From assembly GCA_039028155.1 (NCBI GenBank), contig JBCCIS010000028.1, forward strand, positions 1 to 64,000: 64,000 nucleotides of DNA, read 5' to 3'. The position numbers and the translations under genes were made by a program. The notes beneath the pieces are model-generated. The model did no database searches. It was not told the DNA's origin and was given only the letters and a program-made list of their open reading frames with translations. Numbering within the stretch: the first letter of the stretch is position 1; each line of letters starts with the position of its first letter. Origin of the DNA: Pseudomonadota bacterium (GTDB lineage: Bacteria; Pseudomonadota; Alphaproteobacteria; SP197). Shown in pieces: positions 1 to 10,638 of this stretch.

Positions 1-72
1 GAACAGGCTGAAGGAAACGCATCTTAATGGACTGCCGCCGTGATCGGCAAACAGGCATGCGGCCCTTCACGA

Positions 73-100
73 ACGGTGCTTTTTCCTCCGTCGGCACCGT
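73..100. promoter_or_regulatory. Inverted repeat upstream of tpiA
   Basis: Seven-base arms ACGGTGC (73-79) and GCACCGT (94-100) are separated by 14 bases, starting 64 bases before the tpiA start. It may be an operator or a leader hairpin. No confident -35/-10 pair was found nearby. A divergent minus-strand gene could begin at 22, but only seven codons are in the window, so it is not called. Confidence 0.25.
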
Positions 101-136
101 GTTAGCAAGGCAAAATCTGTTCATCAGGGGAGCACC

Positions 137-892
137 ATGAGACGTCACCTCGTTGCCGGGAACTGGAAAATGAATGGCCAGGTGGCCGATGGCGTGGCCC
201 GTGTCGAGGAGCTGGCAAGCCTGGCCTCATCGCAGCCTGCCGCGTGTGACGTGCTGATCTGCCCGCCGGCGACATTGATCGTGCCGCTCAGGGGCTATGT
301 CAGCGCTGGCGGTATGGCGCTGGGTGGTCAGGACTGCCACCACGAGGATAGTGGCGCCTTCACCGGCGATGTTGCTGCGCCGATGTTGGCGGATATTGGC
401 TGCAGTCACGTCATTGTTGGCCATTCCGAGCGTCGCCGGGACCACGGCGAAACCAACGAACTCGTGGCGGCCAAGGCGTCGGCGGCCCATCGTGCTGGGC
501 TGCAGGCCATCATTTGCGTCGGCGAAACCAAGGCGGAGCGCGACGCCGGTGACGCCATCGGCGTTGTCACGCGACAGGTGCGCGAGAGCGTGCCGGGCGG
601 GGCCGGCGCGGAGAACACGGTCATCGCCTATGAGCCGGTTTGGGCCATCGGCACCGGCGATACCGCCATGCCGGCCGATGTCGAGGCGATGCACGGCACG
701 ATCCGCAGCACCCTGGCAGAGATGATCGGCGCGGACTCCGAACGCCTGCGGCTTCTCTATGGTGGCTCGGTCAAGCCGGACAACGCCGTCGAACTCATGG
801 CGATCGACGATGTCGATGGTGCGCTGGTCGGCGGTGCCAGCCTGAAGCCCGCCGACTTCTGGGCCATTGTCCAGGCTTGCCCACGCGCCTGA
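137..892 (+). CDS. tpiA: Triose-phosphate isomerase
   Basis: Cytosolic glycolytic enzyme interconverting dihydroxyacetone phosphate and glyceraldehyde 3-phosphate. The 251-residue length is normal for the TIM-barrel family. Substrate-binding Asn9 and Lys11 sit in AGNWKMN, the electrophilic His96 in VGHSERR, the catalytic base Glu166 in YEPVWAIGTG, and the phosphate-gripping GGSVKP lies near the C-terminus. The ATG is preceded by AGGGGAGC at a good distance. It is followed by secG on the same strand, a common arrangement in Proteobacteria, though the 122-base gap leaves room for a separate secG promoter. Confidence 0.98.
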   Translation: MRRHLVAGNWKMNGQVADGVARVEELASLASSQPAACDVLICPPATLIVPLRGYVSAGGMALGGQDCHHEDSGAFTGDVAAPMLADIGCSHVIVGHSERRRDHGETNELVAAKASAAHRAGLQAIICVGETKAERDAGDAIGVVTRQVRESVPGGAGAENTVIAYEPVWAIGTGDTAMPADVEAMHGTIRSTLAEMIGADSERLRLLYGGSVKPDNAVELMAIDDVDGALVGGASLKPADFWAIVQACPRA

Positions 893-1014
893 TCGAACCC
901 ACATAAGGGCTCGACTTTCTGCGCTGGCATAGGTCTGGCAGCTATGATAAACGCTGCCGCGCTGTGCCGGGCACAGCGATCCGGTCCCTTGTTTAACGAA
1001 TAGGTCCTGGTGTC

Positions 1015-1365
1015 ATGGAGACGGTACTCGTCCTCCTGCATGTGTGTTTTGCCATTGCGATCGTTGCCTTGGTGCTGCTGCAGCGCAGCGAGGGCGGCGG
1101 TCTAGGCCTTGGCGGTGGTGGCGGCGGCGGTGGCGGCGCCGGGTCGATGGGCGGCCTGATGTCGTCGCGCGGCACCGCTAACCTCTTGACCCGCGCGACG
1201 GCGATTGTCGCGGCGCTGTTCTTCGCCACCAGCATGGCGCTGAGCATTTGGGTCGCCAATACCAGCGGACCGACATCGATCGTCGATGACATTCCCGCAT
1301 CGACCGGCACCACGGCGCCGGCCGAAGACGAGACCGGCGTGCCGAGCGTGCCGGTCGGCGAATGA
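1015..1365 (+). CDS. secG: Preprotein translocase subunit SecG
   Basis: Small inner-membrane subunit of SecYEG that assists SecA-driven export. Two hydrophobic segments (about residues 3-22 and 58-80) flank the glycine-rich cytoplasmic loop and the LLQRSEGGGLG signature typical of SecG. The loop has an unbroken run of nine glycines encoded by GGC/GGT repeats. An acidic and proline/threonine-rich tail follows the second segment. The total of 116 residues is normal for alphaproteobacterial SecG. It lies between tpiA and pyrG. Confidence 0.95.
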   Translation: METVLVLLHVCFAIAIVALVLLQRSEGGGLGLGGGGGGGGGAGSMGGLMSSRGTANLLTRATAIVAALFFATSMALSIWVANTSGPTSIVDDIPASTGTTAPAEDETGVPSVPVGE

Positions 1366-1460
1366 TCTCGTCGGGCGTTTCGAAATCATCCACACTTCAT
1401 AGTCGACGTGCCTTCGAAGCCCTCTTGGGCAGCGATGCTCTTGTGATAGGGTGATCGCCC

Positions 1461-3089
1461 ATGGCCCGGTACATATTTGTCACCGGCGGCGTGGTCTCCT
1501 CCCTTGGTAAGGGCCTGACAACGGCCGCATTAGGCGCGTTGCTGCAAGCGCGGGGTTACCGCGTGCGGCTGCGCAAGTTCGACCCGTATCTGAACGTCGA
1601 TCCCGGCACCATGAGCCCCTATCAGCATGGTGAGGTCTACGTCACCGACGACGGTGCGGAGACCGATCTGGACCTCGGCCACTATGAAAGGTTCACCGGT
1701 GTACCGGCGCGCCAAAGCGACACGGTGACCAGCGGCAAAGTATACTCAGACGTCATCACCCACGAGCGGCGCGGCGACTATCTGGGCGGCACGGTCCAGG
1801 TCATTCCCCATGTGACCGATGCCATCAAGGACTATGTCGGCGCGCAGACCGACGACGCCGACTTTGTGCTGTGCGAGATCGGCGGCACCATCGGTGACAT
1901 TGAAAGCCTGCCGTTCCTGGAAGCGATCCGCCAGATGGCGCAGGAGATGCCGCACCGTCACGCGATCTTCATCCATCATACCCTGGTGCCGTATCTGAAG
2001 GCGGCCGGCGAACTGAAGACCAAGCCGACCCAGCACTCGGTCAAGGAAATGCGCTCGATTGGCCTGCAGCCCGACATCCTGGTGTGCCGCAGCGAGCATC
2101 CGATTCCCGACAGCGAGCGGCGCAAGATCGCCCAGTTCTGCAACGTTCCGGTCGCCGCCGTGATCCCGGCGCTGGACGTTGACACGATCTATCAGGTGCC
2201 GATCAGCTATCATGACGCCGGCCTGGACCGCGAAGTGCTGCAGGCCTTCGGCATCACAGACCAACGCGGCCCCGATCTGTCGTCGTGGCGGCGCATTGTC
2301 AGCGATGTGCGCCAGCCCGATGGCGAGGTCTCAATCGCCGTGGTCGGCAAGTACACCGGCCTGAAAGACGCCTATAAGTCGCTCTCCGAAGCGCTGACCC
2401 ATGGCGGCATCGCCAACAAGGTCTCGGTCAAGCTGACATGGATCGATTCGGAGATCTTCGAGCAGGAAGACGCGGTCAATCGTTTGGACGATGTCGATGG
2501 TATCCTGGTGCCCGGCGGATTTGGCGAGCGTGGCGCCGAGGGCAAGATTGCCGCCGCCACCTTCGCGCGCCAGCACAAGGTGCCGTACTTCGGCATCTGC
2601 TTCGGCATGCAGATGGCCGTGATCGAAGCGGCCCGCAGCCTGGTTGGTTTGCCGGGCGCGTCGTCGACGGAGTTCGGGCCCTGCGAAGACGCGGTCGTCG
2701 GCCTTTTGACCGAGTGGTCACGCGGCAACACGGTCGAGCGACGCGAGGCCGACGGCGACATGGGCGGCACCATGCGGCTGGGCGCCTATGACTGCGACCT
2801 CATTGCGAACACAAAGGTTGCCGATATCTACGGCCAGAGCCACATCTCGGAACGTCATCGGCACCGCTACGAGGTCAACATCAACTACCGCGATCGCCTG
2901 GAGAAAGCCGGCATGGTGTTTTCCGGTCTGTCGCCCGACGGGGCGCTGCCGGAGATCATTGAGTTGGCGGATCACCCCTGGTTTGTCGGCGTACAGTTCC
3001 ACCCGGAGCTGAAGTCCAAGCCGTTTGAGCCGCATCCGCTGTTCGCCTCGTTCATCCGCGCCGCGGTCGAGCAATCAAGGTTGGTCTAA
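1461..3089 (+). CDS. pyrG: CTP synthase
   Basis: Converts UTP to CTP using ATP and glutamine. The N-terminal amidoligase domain opens with the P-loop-like [11 protein letters not shown] and contains [11 protein letters not shown]. The C-terminal class I glutamine amidotransferase domain carries the nucleophile Cys380 in GICFGMQ and the His514/Glu516 pair in VQFHPE. The 542-residue length matches the family. kdsA begins two bases after the stop, so the two are probably co-transcribed and coupled, as in many Proteobacteria with the pyrG-kdsA-eno order. Confidence 0.98.
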   Translation: MARYIFVTGGVVSSLGKGLTTAALGALLQARGYRVRLRKFDPYLNVDPGTMSPYQHGEVYVTDDGAETDLDLGHYERFTGVPARQSDTVTSGKVYSDVITHERRGDYLGGTVQVIPHVTDAIKDYVGAQTDDADFVLCEIGGTIGDIESLPFLEAIRQMAQEMPHRHAIFIHHTLVPYLKAAGELKTKPTQHSVKEMRSIGLQPDILVCRSEHPIPDSERRKIAQFCNVPVAAVIPALDVDTIYQVPISYHDAGLDREVLQAFGITDQRGPDLSSWRRIVSDVRQPDGEVSIAVVGKYTGLKDAYKSLSEALTHGGIANKVSVKLTWIDSEIFEQEDAVNRLDDVDGILVPGGFGERGAEGKIAAATFARQHKVPYFGICFGMQMAVIEAARSLVGLPGASSTEFGPCEDAVVGLLTEWSRGNTVERREADGDMGGTMRLGAYDCDLIANTKVADIYGQSHISERHRHRYEVNINYRDRLEKAGMVFSGLSPDGALPEIIELADHPWFVGVQFHPELKSKPFEPHPLFASFIRAAVEQSRLV

Positions 3090-3091
3090 CC

Positions 3092-3931
3092 ATGACGCCC
3101 AAACACGTCCAGATTGGGCCGGTCAGTGTCGGCAACGATCTCGGTCTCACCATCATCGCCGGGCCGTGTGCCATCGAAGGCCGCGACCACGCGCTCAAGA
3201 CGGCTGAGCGGCTGGTCAGAATCACCGAGCAGGCCGGTGTCGGTTTCATCTACAAGAGCTCGTTCGACAAGGCCAATCGCACCAGCATCGACAGTGGCCG
3301 GGGCATTGGCATGGAGGAGGGGCTCCAGGTCCTGGCCGATGTCAGGGAAAATCACGGGTGTCCGGTGCTGACCGATGTCCACGAACGCGAGCAGTGCGCG
3401 CCGGCGGCTGATGCGGTCGATGTTCTTCAGATACCGGCCTACCTCTGCCGCCAGACCGATCTTTTGGTTGCCGCCGGCAAGACCGGCAAGGCCGTCAACG
3501 TCAAGAAGGGCCAGTTCCTGGCGCCGTGGGATATGAAGCACGTGGCGGCCAAGGTCGCTTCGACGGGCAATGAGAACATCCTGTTGACCGAGCGTGGCGC
3601 CAGCTTTGGCTACAACACCCTGGTCTCCGACATGCGCGCGCTGCCGATCATGGCCGAAGAGGGCTATCCATTAGTCTTTGACGCCACTCATTCCGTCCAG
3701 CAGCCCGGCGGCCAGGGCGGCACGAGCGGCGGTCAGCGAGAGTTTGTGCCGGTTCTGGCCCGCGCCGCTGTCGCGGTCGGAACGGCGGCTGTCTTCATGG
3801 AAACCCATGAGGATCCCGACAGCGCGCCCAGCGACGGCCCCAACATGGTGCCGCTGGACGACATGCCGGAACTGCTGGCGACGCTTGTCGCCCTTGACGG
3901 CTTGGTCAAGAAACGGGCAAACACCGCCTGA
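3092..3931 (+). CDS. kdsA: 3-deoxy-8-phosphooctulonate synthase (KDO-8-P synthase)
   Basis: Condenses arabinose 5-phosphate with phosphoenolpyruvate to give KDO-8-phosphate for lipopolysaccharide core synthesis. The 279 residues show the family landmarks [11 protein letters not shown] near the start, [11 protein letters not shown] around residue 55, and the C-terminal [10 protein letters not shown]. Its presence implies an LPS-bearing outer membrane. It starts two bases after pyrG and is followed by eno after 51 bases. Confidence 0.97.
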   Translation: MTPKHVQIGPVSVGNDLGLTIIAGPCAIEGRDHALKTAERLVRITEQAGVGFIYKSSFDKANRTSIDSGRGIGMEEGLQVLADVRENHGCPVLTDVHEREQCAPAADAVDVLQIPAYLCRQTDLLVAAGKTGKAVNVKKGQFLAPWDMKHVAAKVASTGNENILLTERGASFGYNTLVSDMRALPIMAEEGYPLVFDATHSVQQPGGQGGTSGGQREFVPVLARAAVAVGTAAVFMETHEDPDSAPSDGPNMVPLDDMPELLATLVALDGLVKKRANTA

Positions 3932-5263
<1,332 letters not shown>

Positions 5264-5330
5264 CCGTCGTTGCTGCCTTCCGGCCTTCGAAAGTCGGGGC
5301 AAATTGCTGATTTACAGCGTTTTTTCTTGA

Positions 5331-5342
5331 CCTCTTAAGAGG
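5331..5342. promoter_or_regulatory. 12-bp perfect palindrome upstream of ftsB
   Basis: CCTCTTAAGAGG lies 19 bases before the ftsB start and overlaps a possible -35-like TTGACC. It could be an operator or chance. No matching second copy was noticed. Confidence 0.2.
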
Positions 5343-5361
5343 CCGGTGATTCACTGCGCCC

Positions 5362-5679
5362 ATGGTTCGACTTCGCGAACGTCTTCGCCGCTCTGCTAAG
5401 CACCTGCCGGGTCTGGTTGGCATGTGCGCCGTCGTCTACTTCGGCTACCACGCCATCCAGGGCGATCGCGGCCTGCTGACCCTGATCACGCTCGACAACC
5501 GGGTCGCCTCGGTGAGCCATCAGGTTGACGTTGTCAAAAGCGAGCAGATGGTGTTGGCGCAGCGTGTTTCCCTGATGCGTCCGGCGAGCCTCGACCGTGA
5601 CATGCTGGAAGAGCAGGTTCGTCTGGTCCTGAACTACACCCACCCCAACGACGTCGTCATCCAGGTCGACGAGCGCTAA
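5362..5679 (+). CDS. ftsB: FtsB/DivIC-type septum formation initiator
   Basis: Small bitopic inner-membrane divisome protein. One N-terminal membrane segment (about residues 15-35, GLVGMCAVVYFGYHAIQGDRG) is followed by a heptad-like stretch (about 45-75) and a short periplasmic tail, matching the FtsB/DivIC layout. The GDRGLL motif just after the membrane segment is typical. At 105 residues and directly downstream of enolase, both length and context fit. Confidence 0.85.
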   Translation: MVRLRERLRRSAKHLPGLVGMCAVVYFGYHAIQGDRGLLTLITLDNRVASVSHQVDVVKSEQMVLAQRVSLMRPASLDRDMLEEQVRLVLNYTHPNDVVIQVDER

Positions 5680-5749
5680 GGCGTAGCTGGAAAAATCCCC
5701 CGAGGGGGATAAATCCATCGACTTTCATGCATTTGTAACGGTGCGGTGC

Positions 5750-5778
5750 TTGCAAGCGGGCCGGCGCGTCCCTAGTTT
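5750..5778 (+). promoter_or_regulatory. Candidate sigma70-type promoter of the pdh operon
   Basis: TTGCAA (5750-5755) and TAGTTT (5773-5778) are separated by 17 bases, 57 bases before pdhA. Match to consensus is moderate. The hairpin ATCCCC/GGGGAT at 5695-5710, after ftsB, lacks a T-run and is not called a terminator. Confidence 0.35.
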
Positions 5779-5834
5779 GCTGCTAAGCGAACGGCGCAAT
5801 CGTTCGCGCGAGGCGCTTTCATCTAGGGGGACGC

Positions 5835-6878
5835 ATGGCCCGCACCACAGCGAGCAAGACCCGAGCCGGTGGACGCAAAGCAGCGCCGGCCAAAGCAGCA
5901 GACAGTCAAATTCCCGGTGACGAACTCCTGAACTGCTACCAGCAGATGCTGCTGGTGCGCCGTTTCGAGGAAAAGGTCGGCCAGATGTACGGCATGGGCC
6001 TGATCGGCGGTTTTTGCCACCTCTATATCGGTCAGGAAGCCGTCGTCGTCGGGATGGATCATGCATGCCGGCCCGACGATACGGTGATCACCAGCTATCG
6101 TTGCCATGCCCACGCGCTGATCCGGGGCGTCCCTGCCAAGACCGTCATGGCCGAACTGACCGGCCGCGCCGCCGGTATCTCGAGAGGCAAGGGCGGCTCG
6201 ATGCACATGTTCGACCGTTCGCTCGGTTTTTATGGCGGTCACGGCATTGTCGCGGCCCAGGTTCCGCTTGGCGCCGGCATCGCGTTCGCCATGAAGTACC
6301 GCGAGCAGGATACGGTCTCGCTCGACTACTTCGGCGAAGGCGCGGCCAACCAGGGCCAGGTCTATGAAACCTTCAACATGGCGAGCCTGTGGAAGCTGCC
6401 GGTCGTCTTCATTGTCGAAAACAATCAATACGCCATGGGCACGTCGATCGAGCGGTCAAAAGCGGGCACGGAACTCTACCGCCGTGGCGAGGCGTTCGGC
6501 ATCCCCGGCATCGAGGTCGACGGCATGGATGTCGAGGCGGTGTGCAAGGGCGGTGCTGAGGCGATCGCTCACTGCCGGGCCGGTGAGGGACCGATCCTGG
6601 TCGAGATGAAGACCTATCGCTATCGCGGCCACTCCATGTCAGACCCCGCGAAGTACCGGTCAAAGGACGAGGTCAAGAAGATGCGCGCCGAGCACGACCC
6701 GATCGATCACATCCGCGCCGTCTTGATCGAGCGTGGCGAGGCCGATGACGACAAGCTGAAAGAGATCGACCGGGAGGTGAAGTCGGAGGTCGCCGAGGCC
6801 GCCGAATTCGCCCAGAACGCGTCCGAGCCCGAGCTCGAGGAGCTCTACACCGACGTCTACGCCGAAACAGCGGCTTAA
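5835..6878 (+). CDS. pdhA: Pyruvate dehydrogenase E1 component, alpha subunit
   Basis: Thiamin-diphosphate-dependent decarboxylation of pyruvate together with PdhB. The 347 residues carry a basic Ala/Lys-rich N-terminal extension (1-20), the MYGMGLIGGFCHLYIGQEA region, the ThDP motif ending in Asn196-Asn197 and the regulatory-loop-like YRGHSMSDPAKYR. The ThDP motif reads FGEGAANQGQ: Glu168 stands where the family usually has the magnesium-binding Asp (GDG). The ATG has a GGGGGA Shine-Dalgarno. It heads pdhA-pdhB-pdhC-lpdA-lipA, with gaps of 12 to 40 bases. Confidence 0.97.
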   Translation: MARTTASKTRAGGRKAAPAKAADSQIPGDELLNCYQQMLLVRRFEEKVGQMYGMGLIGGFCHLYIGQEAVVVGMDHACRPDDTVITSYRCHAHALIRGVPAKTVMAELTGRAAGISRGKGGSMHMFDRSLGFYGGHGIVAAQVPLGAGIAFAMKYREQDTVSLDYFGEGAANQGQVYETFNMASLWKLPVVFIVENNQYAMGTSIERSKAGTELYRRGEAFGIPGIEVDGMDVEAVCKGGAEAIAHCRAGEGPILVEMKTYRYRGHSMSDPAKYRSKDEVKKMRAEHDPIDHIRAVLIERGEADDDKLKEIDREVKSEVAEAAEFAQNASEPELEELYTDVYAETAA

Positions 6879-6890
6879 GGGGGCGCGCAG

Positions 6891-7877
6891 ATGGTCGAGA
6901 TTACCGTACGCGATGCGTTGCGCGATGCCATGGCCGAGGAGATGCGCCGCGATCCCGATGTTTTCCTGATCGGCGAAGAGGTCGCGGAGTATCAGGGCGC
7001 CTACAAGGTGAGCCAGGGATTGCTTGAGGAGTTCGGCGCGCGCCGGGTCGTGGATACGCCGATTACCGAACACGGGTTCGCCGGGCTGAGTGTCGGCGCG
7101 GCCTTCGCAGGCCTCAGGCCGATCACCGAGTTCATGACCTTTAACTTCGCGATGCAGGCGATGGACCACCTGATCAATTCAGCGGCCAAGACCCTCTATA
7201 TGTCGGCTGGCCAGATCAACGTGCCCATTGTGTTTCGCGGGCCCAATGGGGCGGCCGCGCGCGTGGCGGCCCAGCACTCGCAAAGCTACGCGAGCTGGTA
7301 TAGCCATGTGCCCGGCTTGAAGGTCGTCGCGCCGTACTCCGCTGAGGATGCGAAAGGCCTTTTGAAGTCGGCCATCCGCGATCCCAATCCGGTCGTCGTT
7401 TTGGAGAACGAACTGCTCTATGGCGAGACCTTCGACCTGCCCGACGATGACGAGCTTCTGGTGCCGATTGGCAAGGCGAAGATCGAACGCGAAGGCAGCG
7501 ACGTGACGATCGTGTCGTTCTCGATTGTTCTGGGTCAGGCCCTGCAGGCCGCCGAGATCCTGGCCGGCGAGGGTATCGAGGCGGAGGTGATCAACTTGCG
7601 AAGCCTGCGGCCTATGGATACCGACGCCATTCTGACATCGCTCGCCAAAACCAACCGTCTGGTGTGCGCCGAGGAAGGCTGGCCGCAGTCCGGCATTGGC
7701 GCGGAAGTCGCGGCCGTTTGCATGGAGCAGGGTTTCGACCTGTTGGATGCTCCGGTCAGGCGCGTCTGCGGCGCCGACGTGCCGTTGCCTTATGCCGCCA
7801 ACCTCGAGCATGCGGCCCATCCGCAAGCCGAGCAGATTGTCGAGGCGGCCCGGGCCGTCTGCTACGCGGACGAATGA
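6891..7877 (+). CDS. pdhB: Pyruvate dehydrogenase E1 component, beta subunit
   Basis: Partner of PdhA in the E1 heterotetramer. The 328 residues begin directly with the pyrimidine-binding domain ([15 protein letters not shown]) and contain [28 protein letters not shown] and the C-terminal transketolase-like domain ([14 protein letters not shown]). Many alphaproteobacterial PdhB proteins carry an extra N-terminal lipoyl domain. This one does not, so lipoylation in this complex must rest on E2. It starts 12 bases after pdhA with GGGGGCG upstream. Confidence 0.97.
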   Translation: MVEITVRDALRDAMAEEMRRDPDVFLIGEEVAEYQGAYKVSQGLLEEFGARRVVDTPITEHGFAGLSVGAAFAGLRPITEFMTFNFAMQAMDHLINSAAKTLYMSAGQINVPIVFRGPNGAAARVAAQHSQSYASWYSHVPGLKVVAPYSAEDAKGLLKSAIRDPNPVVVLENELLYGETFDLPDDDELLVPIGKAKIEREGSDVTIVSFSIVLGQALQAAEILAGEGIEAEVINLRSLRPMDTDAILTSLAKTNRLVCAEEGWPQSGIGAEVAAVCMEQGFDLLDAPVRRVCGADVPLPYAANLEHAAHPQAEQIVEAARAVCYADE

Positions 7878-7897
7878 GCGAATAGGGGAAAGCCGAG

Positions 7898-9184
7898 ATG
7901 ACCATCAACATCACCATGCCCCAACTGTCGCCGACCATGACCGACGGCACGCTCTCGAAGTGGCTCGTCAAGGAAGGCGATAGCGTGACCTCCGGCGACG
8001 TGCTGGCGGAGATCGAGACCGACAAGGCGACGATGGAGGTCGAGTCGATCGACGAAGGCACCGTCGGCAAGATCCTTGTCGCCGAAGGCACCGACAACGT
8101 GCCGGTCAACAATGTCATCGCCGTGCTGTTGGAGGAGGGCGAAGACGCCTCCGCGCTTGACGGAGTTGATACTGCGCCGGCCGCGCCTGCGCCGGCGGCG
8201 GAGCCTGCGGCTGCTGAACCTGCCGCGCCTGAAGCTGAGGCACCAGCTGCTGCGGCGCCGGCACCGCAGCCGGCGGCAGCGCCCGCGCCCGCGCCCGCTG
8301 GCGGCGGCGAGCGGGTTAAGGCGAGCCCGTTGGCGCGTAGCATGGCCAAACAGGCCGGCATCGATCTGACCCAGTTGACCGGCAGTGGTCCCCATGGCCG
8401 TATCGTCAAGCGCGATGTCGAGGCCGCGGCGGCCGGCGGGGTCGCCACGGCGGCGTCACCGATCACAGCGACCATAGCGGCACCGGTGATGGCGCCCGGC
8501 GCGGCCTATGAGGACGTGAAACTCTCGAACATGCGGAAGGTCATCGCCGAACGTCTGCAGGAAGCCAAGCAGACGATCCCGCACTTTTATCTGACCGTCG
8601 ATTGCGAACTCGACCGGTTGCTCGAGTTGCGCAAGGAGCTGAATGGCCGCTCCGATGACTACAAGCTCAGCGTCAATGACTTCGTCATCAAGGCGCTTGG
8701 CGTCGCGCTGCGCAAGGTGCCTGACGCCAACGCGGCTTGGGGCGGCGATGTCTTGCGCCGGTTCACGACGGTCGACGTCTCGGTTGCCGTGGCGATCGAT
8801 GGCGGCCTGATCACGCCGATTATCCGCAACGCCGACGCCAAGGGCCTGGTCGAGATTTCCGAGGAGATGAAGGAACTCGCCGGGCGCGCGCGCGAAGGCA
8901 AGCTGATGCCCGAGGAGTATCAGGGCGGCACCTTCAGCCTCTCTAATCTCGGCATGTTCGGCATCAAGCAGTTCGACGCCGTCATCAACCCGCCACAGGC
9001 CGGCATCATTGCGGTCGGCGCGGGCGAGCAGCGGCCGGTGGTGAAGGACGGCGCGCTCAGTGTCGCCACCGTCATGAGCTGCACGTTGAGCTGCGATCAC
9101 CGTGTCATCGACGGCGCCGTCGGTGCGCGTCTGCTGACCGCCTTCAAGGGGCTGATCGAAGAACCGCTGACCATGCTTCTCTAA
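7898..9184 (+). CDS. pdhC: Dihydrolipoyllysine-residue acetyltransferase (PDH E2)
   Basis: Forms the PDH core and transfers acetyl groups to CoA. A single N-terminal lipoyl domain carries the lipoylated Lys43 in ETDKATMEVES. An Ala/Pro-rich flexible linker (about 88-135) follows, then a peripheral subunit-binding domain (KASPLARSMAKQAGIDLT, about 141-175), and the catalytic domain with DHRVIDG (His401, Asp405) near the C-terminus. The 428 residues fit one-lipoyl-domain alphaproteobacterial E2. It starts 20 bases after pdhB behind AGGGGAAAG. Confidence 0.97.
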   Translation: MTINITMPQLSPTMTDGTLSKWLVKEGDSVTSGDVLAEIETDKATMEVESIDEGTVGKILVAEGTDNVPVNNVIAVLLEEGEDASALDGVDTAPAAPAPAAEPAAAEPAAPEAEAPAAAAPAPQPAAAPAPAPAGGGERVKASPLARSMAKQAGIDLTQLTGSGPHGRIVKRDVEAAAAGGVATAASPITATIAAPVMAPGAAYEDVKLSNMRKVIAERLQEAKQTIPHFYLTVDCELDRLLELRKELNGRSDDYKLSVNDFVIKALGVALRKVPDANAAWGGDVLRRFTTVDVSVAVAIDGGLITPIIRNADAKGLVEISEEMKELAGRAREGKLMPEEYQGGTFSLSNLGMFGIKQFDAVINPPQAGIIAVGAGEQRPVVKDGALSVATVMSCTLSCDHRVIDGAVGARLLTAFKGLIEEPLTMLL

Positions 9185-9195
9185 AGGAGAACACG

Positions 9196-10599
9196 ATGGC
9201 CGAAACCAAGTTCGACCTTGTCGTCGTCGGCGGTGGGCCCGGTGGCTATGTCGCCGCCATTCGCGCCGCTCAGCTCGGCATGAAGGTCGCCTGCGTCGAG
9301 CGCGAGCACCTGGGCGGCATCTGCCTCAACTGGGGCTGCATCCCGACCAAGGCGTTGCTGCGTTCGTCGGAGATCTTTCATCACCTGAACAACGCCGGCG
9401 ACTTCGGCCTGACCGTCGGCGATGTCGGTTACGACGCCGGCAAGATCGTCGAGCGCAGCCGTCAGGTTGCCGGGCGTCTCTCAAAAGGTGTCGGGTTCCT
9501 CTTGAAGAAGAACAAGGTCACGGTGTTCGACGGCGAGGGCAAGCTGGCCGGCAAGGGCAAGCTGGCGGTCACCAAAGATGGCAAGGATGTCGCGACCCTG
9601 GAGGCTAAGCACATCATCCTGGCGACCGGCGCGCGCGCGCGCGATCTGCCGGACATCAAGGCCGACGGCAAGCTGATCTGGTCCTACAAGGAAGCCATGG
9701 TCCCGGACGCCATGCCGAAGTCTGTGCTGGTCATCGGTTCAGGCGCGATCGGTATCGAGTTCGCCAGCTTCTATCACGACATGGGTGCCGAAGTGACCGT
9801 GGTCGAAGTCGTCGACCGCATCCTGCCCGCCGAGGACGAGGAGATTTCAGACCTCGCGCTGAAGGCGTTCCAGAAGCAGGGTCTGACCATCCACACCGGC
9901 GCCAAGGTCAAGGGCGCCAAGCCAGCCCAGAAGACGGTTGCCGTGACCTTTGAGACGTCAGACGGCAAGGAGCAGAAGAAAACCGTCGACCGGGTCGTGC
10001 TGGCCGTCGGCATCACCGGCAATGTCGAAGACATCGGGCTGGACGGCACCAAGGTTCAGGTCGACCGTGGCCACATCGTCGTTGATGAGTGGCTGGCGAC
10101 CGGCGAACCCGGCGTCTATGCCATCGGCGACGTCGTCGGACCGCCGTGGCTGGCGCACAAGGCAAGCCACGAAGGCGTCATCTGCGTCGAGAAGATCGCT
10201 GGCGTCGAGCACGTTCAGCCGATGATCAAGACCAATATTCCCGGCTGCACCTATTGCCGGCCCCAGGTTGCCAGCGTTGGCCTGACCGAGGCGGCCGCCA
10301 AGGAGCAGGGTCACAAGCTGAAAGTCGGCCGCTTCCCGTTCATCGGCAACGGCAAGGCGATCGCACTGGGTGACGATCAGGGTTTGGTGAAGACCATCTT
10401 CGATGCCGATACGGGCGAGCTTCTGGGCGCCCACATGATCGGTGCCGAGGTGACCGAGCTGATTCAGGGTTTCTGCATCGCCAAGACGCTCGAAACGACC
10501 GAGGTCGAGCTGATGGAGACCATTTTCCCGCATCCCACGCTGTCTGAGATGATGCACGAGTCGGTCCTTGCGGCTTATGACCGCGTCATCCACATATAG
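9196..10599 (+). CDS. lpdA: Dihydrolipoyl dehydrogenase (E3)
   Basis: FAD- and NAD-dependent flavoprotein reoxidising the E2 dihydrolipoamide. The N-terminal FAD fingerprint VVGGGPGGYVAAIRAAQLG, the redox disulfide Cys43/Cys48 in CLNWGCIPTK, a second dinucleotide fold (VIGSGAIGIEFASF) and the C-terminal His446-Pro and Glu451 of HPTLSE are all present. The 467-residue length is normal. It follows pdhC by 11 bases with an AGGAG site, so it is the dedicated E3 of this complex. Confidence 0.97.
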   Translation: MAETKFDLVVVGGGPGGYVAAIRAAQLGMKVACVEREHLGGICLNWGCIPTKALLRSSEIFHHLNNAGDFGLTVGDVGYDAGKIVERSRQVAGRLSKGVGFLLKKNKVTVFDGEGKLAGKGKLAVTKDGKDVATLEAKHIILATGARARDLPDIKADGKLIWSYKEAMVPDAMPKSVLVIGSGAIGIEFASFYHDMGAEVTVVEVVDRILPAEDEEISDLALKAFQKQGLTIHTGAKVKGAKPAQKTVAVTFETSDGKEQKKTVDRVVLAVGITGNVEDIGLDGTKVQVDRGHIVVDEWLATGEPGVYAIGDVVGPPWLAHKASHEGVICVEKIAGVEHVQPMIKTNIPGCTYCRPQVASVGLTEAAAKEQGHKLKVGRFPFIGNGKAIALGDDQGLVKTIFDADTGELLGAHMIGAEVTELIQGFCIAKTLETTEVELMETIFPHPTLSEMMHESVLAAYDRVIHI

Positions 10600-10638
10600 G
10601 CGCGGGAACGTGCGGCGCTTAGGAGAGCCAGCCGAACC

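Noticed and set aside
5695-5710. ATCCCC/GGGGAT hairpin after ftsB as a terminator
   Set aside because: No T-run follows and the stem is only six pairs.
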